A DNA stretch of 54,421 bases from contig CALMJY010000047.1 of the NCBI GenBank assembly GCA_937864815.1, positions 1 to 54,421 on the forward strand, written 5' to 3'. This document shows, one piece after another, positions 1 through 8,330 of the stretch (the stretch's first letter is position 1; each line of letters opens with the position of its first letter). The notes beneath the pieces are model-generated. The model saw only the letters and a list, made by a program, of their open reading frames with translations. It searched no databases and was not told the DNA's origin. Source of the DNA: an uncultured Bacteroidota bacterium (GTDB lineage: Bacteria; Bacteroidota; Bacteroidia; Bacteroidales; VadinHA17). The translations under genes were made by a program, and so were the position numbers.

Positions 1-1
1 C

Positions 2-181
2 AATTTTGAGAATTTCTGGGGACAGAAACTTGTAAATTCAATGAGGGCAATCCATTGTTTCATTTATTCAGGGGAAGAGATAGGCAGAATTGAGGAAGAA
101 GATGTAAATGATGAGGAGCGAAATACTTCCGGTTGGTTTATAAGCAGGCGACAAAAGGATTTAAGAAACGATGGTAAATAA
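2..181 (+). CDS. DUF5063 family protein, C-terminal end (partial)
   Basis: This is an open frame from the left edge to a TAA at 179-181, giving about 59 residues of a protein whose start lies outside the window. The stretch FWGQKLVNSMRAIHCFIY matches the conserved C-terminal motif of Bacteroidota DUF5063 proteins (WGQ-LVN-MRAIH). It is followed by an acidic, low-complexity tail rich in Glu and Asp. The function of DUF5063 is unknown. The stop overlaps the ATG of the next gene (171) by 11 bases, which implies translational coupling. The order DUF5063, 3'-5' exonuclease, RlmI-type methyltransferase is familiar from Bacteroidales genomes and supports the call. Only the C-terminus is visible, so nothing can be said about the catalytic or N-terminal part. 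Confidence 0.78.
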   Translation, partial: NFENFWGQKLVNSMRAIHCFIYSGEEIGRIEEEDVNDEERNTSGWFISRRQKDLRNDGK

Positions 182-821
182 TAGATACAATCCGAATATT
201 ACTGCAGAGGAAATTGCAGCCCATGAGCTTTCATGGTTTAAAGGTGAAATTGTTCAGGTTGAGGACATGGAGACTTTCAGTAGGGTGCTTCCCAGGCTAA
301 GGGGAAAGGATCTTCTTGGCTTTGATACAGAAACACGTCCTTCATTCAGGAAGGGCAAAAAAAACAAAGTATCTCTGATTCAGCTTTCAACTGATAAGCT
401 TGCCGTTCTCTTCAGGATTAACAGGATCGGCCTTCCTGATGAGCTGATCAGTCTGTTATCTTCTCCTTCAGTAATCAAAGCCGGTGTTGCAATACACGAT
501 GATCTCCGATTTCTTAAGGGCGTTAAAAAGTTTTCTCCTGAGGGATTTGTTGATCTTCAGTCTTTTGTAAAGGATTTCGGGATTGAAAGTTCAGGACTTA
601 AAAAGCTTACAGCGATAGTACTGGGATTCAGGATATCAAAGCGTCAGCAGGTTACCGATTGGGAAGCAGAGCAGCTTTCAGAGGCACAAATGATTTATGC
701 TGCTACAGATGCCTGGGTGTGTCACCAGATTTACAGGAAGCTTACGAACGGAAGTTTGACCCCCAAACCCCCCAGGGGGGGCTTTAGAGGGGAGGAAAGT
801 CCCCCTTGGGGGTCCCGATAG
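171..821 (+). CDS. 3'-5' exonuclease, RNase D/DEDD family
   Basis: This is a DnaQ-like DEDD 3'-5' exonuclease of 216 residues with a single catalytic domain and no HRDC domain. Exo I is GFDTETRPSF (Asp and Glu near residue 50), Exo II is AGVAIHDDLRFL (about 105-115), and Exo III is YAATDAWVCHQIY (about 175-187), which has the Tyr-x3-Asp of the DEDDy subclass. It is probably cytosolic and acts on RNA or DNA 3' ends; the substrate is not evident. The domain should end near YRKLTNG. The last 20 or so residues, rich in Pro, Gly and Arg, are encoded by a GC-rich intergenic repeat (755-840), and the TAG stop at 819-821 lies inside that repeat's palindrome. The ATG overlaps the upstream stop, indicating an operon. 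Confidence 0.88.
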   Translation: MVNNRYNPNITAEEIAAHELSWFKGEIVQVEDMETFSRVLPRLRGKDLLGFDTETRPSFRKGKKNKVSLIQLSTDKLAVLFRINRIGLPDELISLLSSPSVIKAGVAIHDDLRFLKGVKKFSPEGFVDLQSFVKDFGIESSGLKKLTAIVLGFRISKRQQVTDWEAEQLSEAQMIYAATDAWVCHQIYRKLTNGSLTPKPPRGGFRGEESPPWGSR

Positions 822-840
822 CTATCGGGATAGGGGTTAA
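755..840. repeat. GC-rich inverted-pair repeat with nested 18-bp palindrome
   Basis: Two CCCCC/GGGGG hairpin units lie in opposite orientation. The left unit reads ACCCCCAAACCCCCCAGGGG and then CTTT. The right unit, read in reverse complement, begins AACCCCTA and ends CCCCCAAGGGGGACTTT. Between those two parts of the right unit lies a perfect palindrome, TCCCGATAGCTATCGGGA, at 813-830. The element covers the 3' end of the exonuclease gene and ends just before the next ATG (841). Confidence 0.8.
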
Positions 841-2061
841 ATGTTTGTAATAGAGATATTAATTAGTCTGTATAAAATTGTGGATAGAGTAAAGATCGTA
901 CTTAAGTCGGGGAAGGAGCAGTCGGTAAAGAGATTTCATCCCTGGATATTCTCAGGTGCCATTAAAAAAATGTATGGAAATCCTGCTGAGGGTGACCTGG
1001 TGGATGTATTTGACAATAAGGATAACTTTCTTGCAATGGGTCATTATCAGCCAAGTTCAATAGCGGTAAGGGTTTTGTCATTTGAACAGGTTGAACCAGA
1101 CCTGGGCTTTTTCAGGGATAGAATTAAGAAAGCGATAGGTTACAGGAAAGCAATCGGATTGGTCGGACACCCTCATATTAACGTATACAGACTAATACAC
1201 GGAGAAGGTGACGGCTTGCCAGGATTAATAACCGATTTCTACAATGGTGTGGCGGTTATGCAACTGCATTCACTGGGTTTCTACAGGATCAGGAAAGAGA
1301 TTTCATCCATCCTGGTAGAATTGCTTGGTGATCAGCTGTTTGCTGTATATGATAAAAGTGAAGGTACAATTCCTCATATGTCGGGTATAGAAGCGGTGAA
1401 TGAATACCTTTACGGTTCATCTGATCCGGTTATTGTTACAGAGAATGGCTATAAATTCAGAATTGACTGGACCACAGGTCAGAAAACAGGATTTTTTATT
1501 GACCAGAGGGATAACAGAAGTTTGCTGGGAGAATTTTCTGAGGGAAGAACTGTCCTCAATATGTTCGGATACACAGGTGGCTTTTCTGTTTATGCTATGA
1601 AAAATGCAGCTTCAGTTCACACAGTCGACAGCTCTTTTTCAGCTATTGAACTGGCTAAGGAGAACATCAGACTTAATTACGGTGAGGATAAAAGACATGA
1701 AGCTTTCCAGGTAGATGCTTTTGATTATCTGAACGATATAAAGAACAAATACGATCTGATAATCCTGGATCCTCCAGCCTTCGCAAAGCATAATAATGTG
1801 CTGGCAAATGCTCTGCAGGGTTATAAGAGGCTTAACATGAGGGCTATTGAGCAGATAAAACCCGGAGGAATTATTTTTACTTTCTCCTGCTCACAGGTGG
1901 TAACCAAAGAGAATTTCAGAAAATCAGTCTTTGCAGCGGCTGCCAACACTGGAAGAAACGTAAGGATATTATACCAGATGAGCCAGCCTTCTGATCATCC
2001 TGTGAATATTTATCATCCGGAGAGTGAGTATCTGAAGGGACTTGTTATTTATGTAGAATAA
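841..2061 (+). CDS. rlmI: Class I SAM-dependent rRNA methyltransferase, RlmI/RlmK-type
   Basis: This 406-residue protein has the architecture of RlmI, which makes m5C1962 in 23S rRNA. A PUA-like RNA-binding domain (about residues 15-95, with KRFHPWIFSGAI) and a central EEHEE region precede a Rossmann methyltransferase domain. Motif I is NMFGYTGGFSVYAM (about 240), the acidic loop is VDSSFSAIELAKENI, motif IV is LIILDPPAFAK (about 308-318), and the catalytic-loop Cys lies in FSCSQ (about 349). The annotated ATG follows the repeat directly, and a GTG at 880 is a plausible alternative start because homology begins at VKIVLKSGKEQ. E. coli RlmI has 396 residues, so the protein is complete. The methylated base is inferred from family only. 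Confidence 0.87.
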   Translation: MFVIEILISLYKIVDRVKIVLKSGKEQSVKRFHPWIFSGAIKKMYGNPAEGDLVDVFDNKDNFLAMGHYQPSSIAVRVLSFEQVEPDLGFFRDRIKKAIGYRKAIGLVGHPHINVYRLIHGEGDGLPGLITDFYNGVAVMQLHSLGFYRIRKEISSILVELLGDQLFAVYDKSEGTIPHMSGIEAVNEYLYGSSDPVIVTENGYKFRIDWTTGQKTGFFIDQRDNRSLLGEFSEGRTVLNMFGYTGGFSVYAMKNAASVHTVDSSFSAIELAKENIRLNYGEDKRHEAFQVDAFDYLNDIKNKYDLIILDPPAFAKHNNVLANALQGYKRLNMRAIEQIKPGGIIFTFSCSQVVTKENFRKSVFAAAANTGRNVRILYQMSQPSDHPVNIYHPESEYLKGLVIYVE

Positions 2062-2073
2062 TTTTACAATGAG

Positions 2074-2177
2074 AAAACCCACCCCTAACCCCTCCCTGGA
2101 GGGGAACCATCGTATAAGAATCCGCACAGTTCTGACCGTCAAACCGTCATACCGTCATACCGTCGAACCATTGAACC
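2074..2177. repeat. GC-rich hairpin repeat plus ACCGTCAT octamer array
   Basis: Positions 2074-2108 hold a single copy of the ACCCACCCCTAACCCCTCCC/GGAGGGG hairpin unit. Positions 2135-2177 hold five period-8 units (ACCGTCAA, ACCGTCAT twice, ACCGTCGA, ACCATTGA) and a final ACC. The array ends 9 bases before the tex start codon. Confidence 0.85.
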
Positions 2178-2186
2178 AATTATTTT

Positions 2187-4328
2187 ATGACTGCAGATAA
2201 GAATATACTGATAATTGCTAAAAAACTTATCCTTCACGACTGGCAGGTTGAGAACACAATCAGATTGCTTGACGGAGGAGCGACAATACCGTTCATAAGC
2301 CGTTACAGAAAGGAGATGACAGGCAGCCTTGATGAGGTACAGCTGATGCATATCAAGGAAGAATATGACAGGCTCAGGGAGCTGGATGCCCGTAGGGAAG
2401 CTGTAATTAAGTCAATAGAAGAGCAGGATAAAATGACTCCAGAACTCAGAGCCAGGATTGACGCTTCCCTGACAATGTCGGAACTTGAGGATATCTATCT
2501 TCCTTACAGACCTAAGAGACGTACCCGGGCAACTATTGCCAGGGAAAAAGGTCTGGAACCACTTGCTCAGATCATAATTGATCAGAATGAAAATGATCCT
2601 GAAGGTAAAGCAGAAGGATTTCTCAATGACCAGGTGGCAAATGTGGAGGAGGCAATTGCAGGAGCTTCCGATATCATTGCCGAATGGGTTAGCGAAGATG
2701 AAAAGGCACGCAAACAGCTCAGGCACCTGTTTGAAAAGGAAGCTGTCATCTATTCAAAAGTTGTTAAAGGCAAGGAAACAGAAGGTATAAAATACACTGA
2801 CTATTTTGACTGGTCTGAACCACTGCGTAAATGCCCTTCACACAGGCTTCTTGCTATGAGAAGGGGCGAGGAGGAAGGATTCCTCCGGCTTTCGGTGGAG
2901 CCGGTAGAAGAGAATGCTTTTGACTTACTGAATAATATTTTTATAAAAGGGAGAAATGCTTCATCCGATATTGTGGAAGGAGCAATAAAGGACAGCTGGA
3001 AAAGACTTCTTTCTTCATCCATGGAGACAGAGTTCAGGAATATTTCAAAGGAGAAGGCTGACAATGATGCTATTGCTGTTTTTGCCGACAATCTCCGCCA
3101 GCTTCTGCTTGGCTCTCCGCTGGGGGAAAAAAATGTCCTCGCTATTGATCCCGGATTCAGGACAGGGTGTAAAATTGTATGTCTTGACAGGCAGGGAAGC
3201 CTTGTGCATAACGAAACCATTTATCCGCACCCGCCACAGAATGAGACAGCTATGTCAGTTAAAAAGATCCTGTCTCTTGTAAATGCATATAAAATTGAAG
3301 CAATAGCTATTGGTAACGGAACTGCCAGCAGGGAAACTGAGGAATTCATAAAATGGGTAAAATTTGAAAATGATATTCAGGTTTTTGTTGTAAGTGAAGC
3401 GGGAGCATCAATATATTCAGCCTCAAAAGTTGCAAGGGAGGAATTCCCCGATTATGATGTGACGGTAAGGGGTGCAGTATCGATTGGCAGGCGGTTGATG
3501 GATCCTCTGGCAGAGCTTGTAAAGATCGATCCTAAATCCATTGGTGTGGGTCAGTACCAGCATGATGTTGATCAGCAGAAGCTTCAGAAATCCCTTGATG
3601 ATGTTGTTATGAGCTGCGTTAATGCCGTTGGTGTAGAGGTAAACACAGCAAGCAAGCACCTTTTAACATATGTATCAGGCCTCGGTCCCCAGCTTGCCCA
3701 GAATATAGTAGATTACAGAAAAGAGAATGGTCCGTTCAGATCAAGGAAAGAGTTGCTTAAGGTAAAGAGGATGGGAGAGAAGGCTTTCGAACAGAGTGCC
3801 GGATTTCTCAGGATAAGGAATGCTATGAATCCGCTAGATGCCAGTGCCGTGCACCCCGAGAGTTATCATGTCGTGGAGAAAATGTCGAAGGATCTTGGTT
3901 GCGATGTTAAGGATCTTATTATCAATGATAACAAACGAAAAGAGATTAAGCTCGATATATATGTTACACCAGTCACTGGTTTGCCGACACTTAAGGATAT
4001 AATGGATGAACTCGCAAAGCCCGGACGTGACCCCCGTTCTAAAATCAAGGAATTCCGGTTTGCAGATATTCATTCATTGGAGGACTGCAAACCGGGAATG
4101 GTTGTTCCCGGAATTGTAACAAATGTTACAAAATTCGGAGCCTTTGTTGATATCGGTATTAAGCAGGACGGACTTGTGCACATTTCAAATATGAGCAACA
4201 AATATATCTCTGATCCATCAGCAGTTGTAAAGCTTCACCAGCATGTTATGGTTAAGATCATTGCAGTTGACATTGAACGTAAGAGAGTTCAGTTATCTAT
4301 GAAAGATTTAAATAAACAAAAAGAATAA
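2187..4328 (+). CDS. tex: Tex family RNA-binding transcription accessory protein
   Basis: This is a 713-residue Tex protein of normal length. Domains in order: an N-terminal helical Tex_N region (1-190), a central helical region, an RNase H-like YqgF domain starting near residue 318 (VLAIDPGFRTGCKIVCLD), helix-hairpin-helix motifs around 500-570 (GLGPQLAQNIVDYRKENGPF; LKVKRMGEKAFEQSAGFLRI), and a C-terminal S1 domain from about 636 (GMVVPGIVTNVTKFGAFVDI, DGLVHIS). Tex binds nucleic acid and affects transcription and stress or virulence gene expression in several bacteria; its exact job here is unknown. The ATG at 2187 lies just downstream of the octamer array. Confidence 0.95.
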   Translation: MTADKNILIIAKKLILHDWQVENTIRLLDGGATIPFISRYRKEMTGSLDEVQLMHIKEEYDRLRELDARREAVIKSIEEQDKMTPELRARIDASLTMSELEDIYLPYRPKRRTRATIAREKGLEPLAQIIIDQNENDPEGKAEGFLNDQVANVEEAIAGASDIIAEWVSEDEKARKQLRHLFEKEAVIYSKVVKGKETEGIKYTDYFDWSEPLRKCPSHRLLAMRRGEEEGFLRLSVEPVEENAFDLLNNIFIKGRNASSDIVEGAIKDSWKRLLSSSMETEFRNISKEKADNDAIAVFADNLRQLLLGSPLGEKNVLAIDPGFRTGCKIVCLDRQGSLVHNETIYPHPPQNETAMSVKKILSLVNAYKIEAIAIGNGTASRETEEFIKWVKFENDIQVFVVSEAGASIYSASKVAREEFPDYDVTVRGAVSIGRRLMDPLAELVKIDPKSIGVGQYQHDVDQQKLQKSLDDVVMSCVNAVGVEVNTASKHLLTYVSGLGPQLAQNIVDYRKENGPFRSRKELLKVKRMGEKAFEQSAGFLRIRNAMNPLDASAVHPESYHVVEKMSKDLGCDVKDLIINDNKRKEIKLDIYVTPVTGLPTLKDIMDELAKPGRDPRSKIKEFRFADIHSLEDCKPGMVVPGIVTNVTKFGAFVDIGIKQDGLVHISNMSNKYISDPSAVVKLHQHVMVKIIAVDIERKRVQLSMKDLNKQKE

Positions 4329-4330
4329 TA

Positions 4331-4355
4331 GTTCGAACCATCAAACCCTCAAACC
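4331..4355. repeat. Short ACCxTCAA octamer array
   Basis: GTTCGA is followed by ACCATCAA, ACCCTCAA and ACC, with period 8. This is the same unit family as the array at 2135-2177. It lies in the 40-bp gap between tex and the oligopeptidase gene, 13 bases before the latter's ATG. Confidence 0.65.
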
Positions 4356-4368
4356 AAATATTGTAATC

Positions 4369-6504
4369 ATGAAAAGAACCAACTTGATTTTTGCAGTTTT
4401 ATTTGCAGCCTTTTTAATAGCCTGCACTACACGTATATCAGTTAAGCCTCCTATTGCGGAAAAAATTCCACATGAAGTATTTGACAAACGAGTTGACAAC
4501 TACTTCTGGATGAGACTTTCAGATGACCAGAAAAATGATTCTGTGCCTGATGAGCAGACTAAGAATGTACTTAACTACCTGAATGATGAGAACAGCTATA
4601 AGAATGAAGTTCTGAAGTCGACAGAAGTACTTCGGAAAAAGGTTTATGATGAAATTGTGGGAAGGATAAAGAAGGATGATTCTTCAGTTCCCTTCTTTAA
4701 AAACGGATATTATTATTACACAAAGTTCAGCGAAGGCAATGAATACCCTGTCTATTTCAGGAAGAAGGGTTCGCTGGAAGCTCCCGAGGAAATCCTTCTG
4801 GATGTTAACAAACTGGCTGTTGGAAAAGAATATTGCTCGGTCAGTGGTTTGTCGGTCAGCCGTGATAATAAGTTACTTGCCTATGGTACTGATTTTATAA
4901 GCAGGAGACGGTATACAATTAATTTCCTGAATCTCGAAACCAATTCACTTCTTGATGACAGGATTGAAAACACAACAGGACAGGTTGTTTGGGCTTCCGA
5001 TAATAAAACTGTTTTTTATGTGGGTAAGGATATTGAAACGCTCCGGGCAGATAAGATCTACAGTCATAAATTAGGAACTGCTGACAATACACTGATATAC
5101 AATGAAGAAGACGAAACATACAGCGTTTATCTTCAGGAGTCAAAAAGTGAGAAATATTTGTTTATCAATTCATCACAGACACTTGCTACTGAGGTTCGTT
5201 ATCTGGAAATTGCAAAGCCTCAAGGACCATTGAAAGTCTTTGAACCACGCAAAGTAAATCATGAGTACAGTGTTGATCATCTTGGTAACACCTTTTATAT
5301 CAGAACAAATACAGATAGTGCTTCGAATTTTAGACTGATGAAAACACAGGAGGGAAGCACAGCAATTAAAAACTGGACTGATATTATTCCTCACAGGGCG
5401 GATGTGCTTTTCGAAAACTTCGAGCTTTTTGACAATTACCTTGTTGCAGAGGAAAGAATCAAGGGGCTTACCAATCTCAGGATAATAAAGACAAGTGACA
5501 ATACTGAGCATTACCTCGATTTTGGTGAAGAGACATATATGGCCGGAATTAGTATAAATCCGGAACCTGGTACTGAGATATTGCGATATTCATATTCCTC
5601 TCTTACAACACCAAACTCGGTTATCGATTATAATATGAGTTCGAAGGAAAAGAAGATTATGAAAGAAGAAGAGGTCCTTGGTGGTTTCGACAAGAATAAG
5701 TATGAATCCAAGCGTTTATGGGCAAAGGCTGGTGATGGAACAATGGTACCTGTATCACTCGTATACAGGAAAGGATTTGTAAAGGATGGAAAAGCTCCTT
5801 TACTTTTATATTCTTATGGTTCATACGGATCTTCGACTGACGCAGGCTTCAGATCAGCAGCTCTGAGCATTATTGACAGGGGATTTGTATTTGCATTGGC
5901 TCATGTCAGGGGAGGTAGTGAAATGGGACGATACTGGTATGAAGACGGGAAACTTCTGAAGAAAATCAACACCTTTACCGATTTTAATGATTGTGCTCAG
6001 TTTCTTGTAAATGAGAAATATACAAGTCCTGATAAGCTTTTCGCCATGGGCGGAAGTGCCGGCGGACTTCTTATGGGTGCAATAGTAAATATGAAACCCG
6101 AACTGTATAAAGGAGTGATAGCAGTTGTACCTTTTGTGGATGTTGTCTCTACTATGCTTGATGAAACAATTCCTCTTACAACATTTGAATGGGATGAATG
6201 GGGTGACCCCAGGAAAAAGGAGTATTACGATTACATGCTTTCTTATTCACCATACGATCAGGTAAAGGCTATGGATTATCCTAATATCCTGGTAACCACA
6301 GGTTACTGGGACTCACAGGTACAATACTGGGAACCTGCAAAATGGGTGGCAAAGCTTCGCGACATGAAGACAGATGACAATCTTCTTGTTATGGATGTGA
6401 ATATGTCTGCAGGACATGGTGGTGCTTCGGGAAGATTTGAAAGGTACAGGATTACAGCCCTTGAGTATACCTTTATTATTGACCTTGCCGGTATTAAAGA
6501 ATAA
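4369..6504 (+). CDS. ptrB: Oligopeptidase B-type S9 prolyl oligopeptidase, lipoprotein
   Basis: This is a 711-residue S9A serine peptidase. The N-terminus, MKRTNLIFAVLFAAFLIACTT, is a lipoprotein signal peptide with a lipobox Cys at residue 19, so the enzyme is probably membrane-anchored in the envelope rather than cytosolic. A beta-propeller region (about 60-440) precedes an alpha/beta-hydrolase domain. The nucleophile Ser lies in MGGSAGGLLMG (about 562), the Asp in TGYWDSQVQYWEPAKW (about 647) and the His in SAGHGGASGRF (about 682). These motifs are those of oligopeptidase B (protease II), which cleaves short peptides after Arg or Lys. Specificity is inferred from family. It sits between tex and the FAD oxidoreductase with short gaps. 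Confidence 0.9.
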   Translation: MKRTNLIFAVLFAAFLIACTTRISVKPPIAEKIPHEVFDKRVDNYFWMRLSDDQKNDSVPDEQTKNVLNYLNDENSYKNEVLKSTEVLRKKVYDEIVGRIKKDDSSVPFFKNGYYYYTKFSEGNEYPVYFRKKGSLEAPEEILLDVNKLAVGKEYCSVSGLSVSRDNKLLAYGTDFISRRRYTINFLNLETNSLLDDRIENTTGQVVWASDNKTVFYVGKDIETLRADKIYSHKLGTADNTLIYNEEDETYSVYLQESKSEKYLFINSSQTLATEVRYLEIAKPQGPLKVFEPRKVNHEYSVDHLGNTFYIRTNTDSASNFRLMKTQEGSTAIKNWTDIIPHRADVLFENFELFDNYLVAEERIKGLTNLRIIKTSDNTEHYLDFGEETYMAGISINPEPGTEILRYSYSSLTTPNSVIDYNMSSKEKKIMKEEEVLGGFDKNKYESKRLWAKAGDGTMVPVSLVYRKGFVKDGKAPLLLYSYGSYGSSTDAGFRSAALSIIDRGFVFALAHVRGGSEMGRYWYEDGKLLKKINTFTDFNDCAQFLVNEKYTSPDKLFAMGGSAGGLLMGAIVNMKPELYKGVIAVVPFVDVVSTMLDETIPLTTFEWDEWGDPRKKEYYDYMLSYSPYDQVKAMDYPNILVTTGYWDSQVQYWEPAKWVAKLRDMKTDDNLLVMDVNMSAGHGGASGRFERYRITALEYTFIIDLAGIKE

Positions 6505-6515
6505 AATATCCTTAT

Positions 6516-8288
6516 ATGAAAAAATCCTTTATGATTATTATACTTCTTACTGCTATTATCAGTTCATGTAATGTTGAAAAACAGGAAGTTCTTGTTGAGG
6601 CAGAAAGTTTTACACAAAAAGGGGGGTGGGTAGTTGATCCACAATTTGTCTTTCAGATGGGATCTCCCTACCTGCTTGCTCACGGACTTGGGAAACCAGT
6701 GGAAGATGCTTTAACTGAAGTAAACCTACCTGCTCCCAGAAGATACCATATCTGGATCAGAACAATGAACTGGGCTCCTGGAAAGTGGGAAGCACCAGGA
6801 AGATTCAGGATTAATGCCGAAGGTAAAATACTCAAAGGGGATCTCGGAACTACTGAAGGCTGGGGATGGCAGTATGCAGGAAGCGCAAAACTAAAGGATA
6901 CAGTTGTAACGATCGGACTACATGATATTACCGGTTTCGAAGGTCGCTGTGATGCAATCTATATGAGTACCTTAAAAAAAATGCCTCCAAACAAAACCGC
7001 AGAGTTATCCAAATTCAGAAAGTCTCTACTTAAGGAAAGTGATGAACCAGATGTGGAAGAATCATTTGATCTGGTTGTGATTGGTGGCGGAATTGCAGGG
7101 TGTGCTGCCTCGATTGCAGCTGCCGAACAGGGATTAATTGTTGCATTGATCCATGACCGTCCGGTCCTGGGCGGAAATGCCAGCAGTGAAATACGTGTTC
7201 ACACTGAGGGAATTACATGGAAGTCGGGCAGAATACTTAATATGCTTAATACTGTCCATTGGCCTAATGGTTCTCCTGAAGCTGTGCGGGATGACAGGAA
7301 ACGACATAATGCGATGAGTCAATACCCGGATATTCACCAGTTTCTGAATTTCAAGGCTTATGCTGCAAATACATTTTCTGATTCAATAACATCAGTTGAT
7401 GCAAAACACACTTCAACTGGAGAAGTAAAACGTTTCAAAGCACCATTATTTATAGACTGCACAGGAGACGGTTGGATTGGATACTGGGCCGGAGCTGATT
7501 ACATGTACGGCAGGGAAGATTCTTCCAGATTTAACGAGAACTGGGATGAACATAAGGAACTGTGGAGTCCTTCAAAGTCAGATAACAGGGTGATGGGGTC
7601 ATCGGTTCTATGGAGGAGCCGTGAAACAGATGAGCCGGTGAAATTTCCCGAAGTTCCGTGGGCCCTTGAAGTTGCTGACGGACATGCAGCGATACAGGGA
7701 GAATGGCAGTGGGAATATTCAAATGACACTCTTAACCAGATTGATGATGCTGAGAAAATCAGGGATCATATGTTGAAAGCAATCTATGGATCATTCTATA
7801 ACGCAAAAAAACTTCCTGAAAACTCAAAGCGTGAACTTGAATGGGTTTCATATTTGGTAGGGAAAAGGGAATCCCGACGACTGATAGGTGATTATATCTA
7901 TACCTTTCAGGACGAGAAGAATATGGTTGAGTTTCCAGATGCTGTGGTTATGGAGCAAAGAGATATTGATGTCCACTATCAGGTGAATTTAAAAGATTCT
8001 TCAAAATCCGACTTTCTCTCTGAGGCTCTCTTTTATCCTGTGGATCATTACTATATTCCCTACAGATCGCTATATTCAAAGAATATCAAAAACCTGCTGA
8101 TGGCCGGAAGATGCTTCAGTTGTTCACATGTGGGTCTTGGCGGTCCCAGGGTAATGAATACAACCGGACAAATGGGAGTTGCAACAGGTTATGCAGCCTC
8201 ACTATGCAAAAAATACAATACCAGTCCAAGAGGGGTATATCGTGCTCACATAGAGGAGTTGAAAGATTTAATTTCCGGAGGAAAATAA
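6516..8288 (+). CDS. Secreted FAD-dependent oxidoreductase with N-terminal binding domain
   Basis: This is a 590-residue lipoprotein (lipobox IISSC, Cys 18). Residues 25-150 (VEAESFTQKGGWVVDP ... GRCDAIYMS) look like a beta-sandwich carbohydrate-binding-type module. From about residue 183 there is a Rossmann FAD fold, FDLVVIGGGIAGCAASIAAA, with the second conserved segment RPVLGGNASSEIRVH. This is the PF12831 FAD-dependent oxidoreductase family, common in glycan-degrading Bacteroidota and Planctomycetota, whose substrates are mostly unknown. The C-terminal GRCFSCSHVGLGGPRVMNTTGQMG segment is the conserved FAD-binding end. It lies 11 bp after the oligopeptidase gene, so the two are probably co-transcribed. 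An envelope location for a flavoenzyme is unusual. Confidence 0.82.
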   Translation: MKKSFMIIILLTAIISSCNVEKQEVLVEAESFTQKGGWVVDPQFVFQMGSPYLLAHGLGKPVEDALTEVNLPAPRRYHIWIRTMNWAPGKWEAPGRFRINAEGKILKGDLGTTEGWGWQYAGSAKLKDTVVTIGLHDITGFEGRCDAIYMSTLKKMPPNKTAELSKFRKSLLKESDEPDVEESFDLVVIGGGIAGCAASIAAAEQGLIVALIHDRPVLGGNASSEIRVHTEGITWKSGRILNMLNTVHWPNGSPEAVRDDRKRHNAMSQYPDIHQFLNFKAYAANTFSDSITSVDAKHTSTGEVKRFKAPLFIDCTGDGWIGYWAGADYMYGREDSSRFNENWDEHKELWSPSKSDNRVMGSSVLWRSRETDEPVKFPEVPWALEVADGHAAIQGEWQWEYSNDTLNQIDDAEKIRDHMLKAIYGSFYNAKKLPENSKRELEWVSYLVGKRESRRLIGDYIYTFQDEKNMVEFPDAVVMEQRDIDVHYQVNLKDSSKSDFLSEALFYPVDHYYIPYRSLYSKNIKNLLMAGRCFSCSHVGLGGPRVMNTTGQMGVATGYAASLCKKYNTSPRGVYRAHIEELKDLISGGK

Positions 8289-8326
8289 AATAACCACAGA
8301 AGCTCTGTGGCCTCTATGGTTATTTA
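8287..8326. terminator. Bidirectional hairpin between convergent genes
   Basis: Nested inverted repeats: outer arms AAATAACCA (8288-8296) and TGGTTATTT (8317-8325), inner stem CCACAGA-agc-TCTGTGG (8294-8310). The hairpin fills the gap between the convergent oxidoreductase and M28 peptidase genes. T-rich sequence follows on both strands, so termination in both directions is likely. Confidence 0.6.
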
Positions 8327-8330
8327 TTTA

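Noticed and set aside
2801-3220. Minus-strand ORF of 139 codons inside tex
   Set aside because: It is antisense to a conserved coding region and resembles no known protein.
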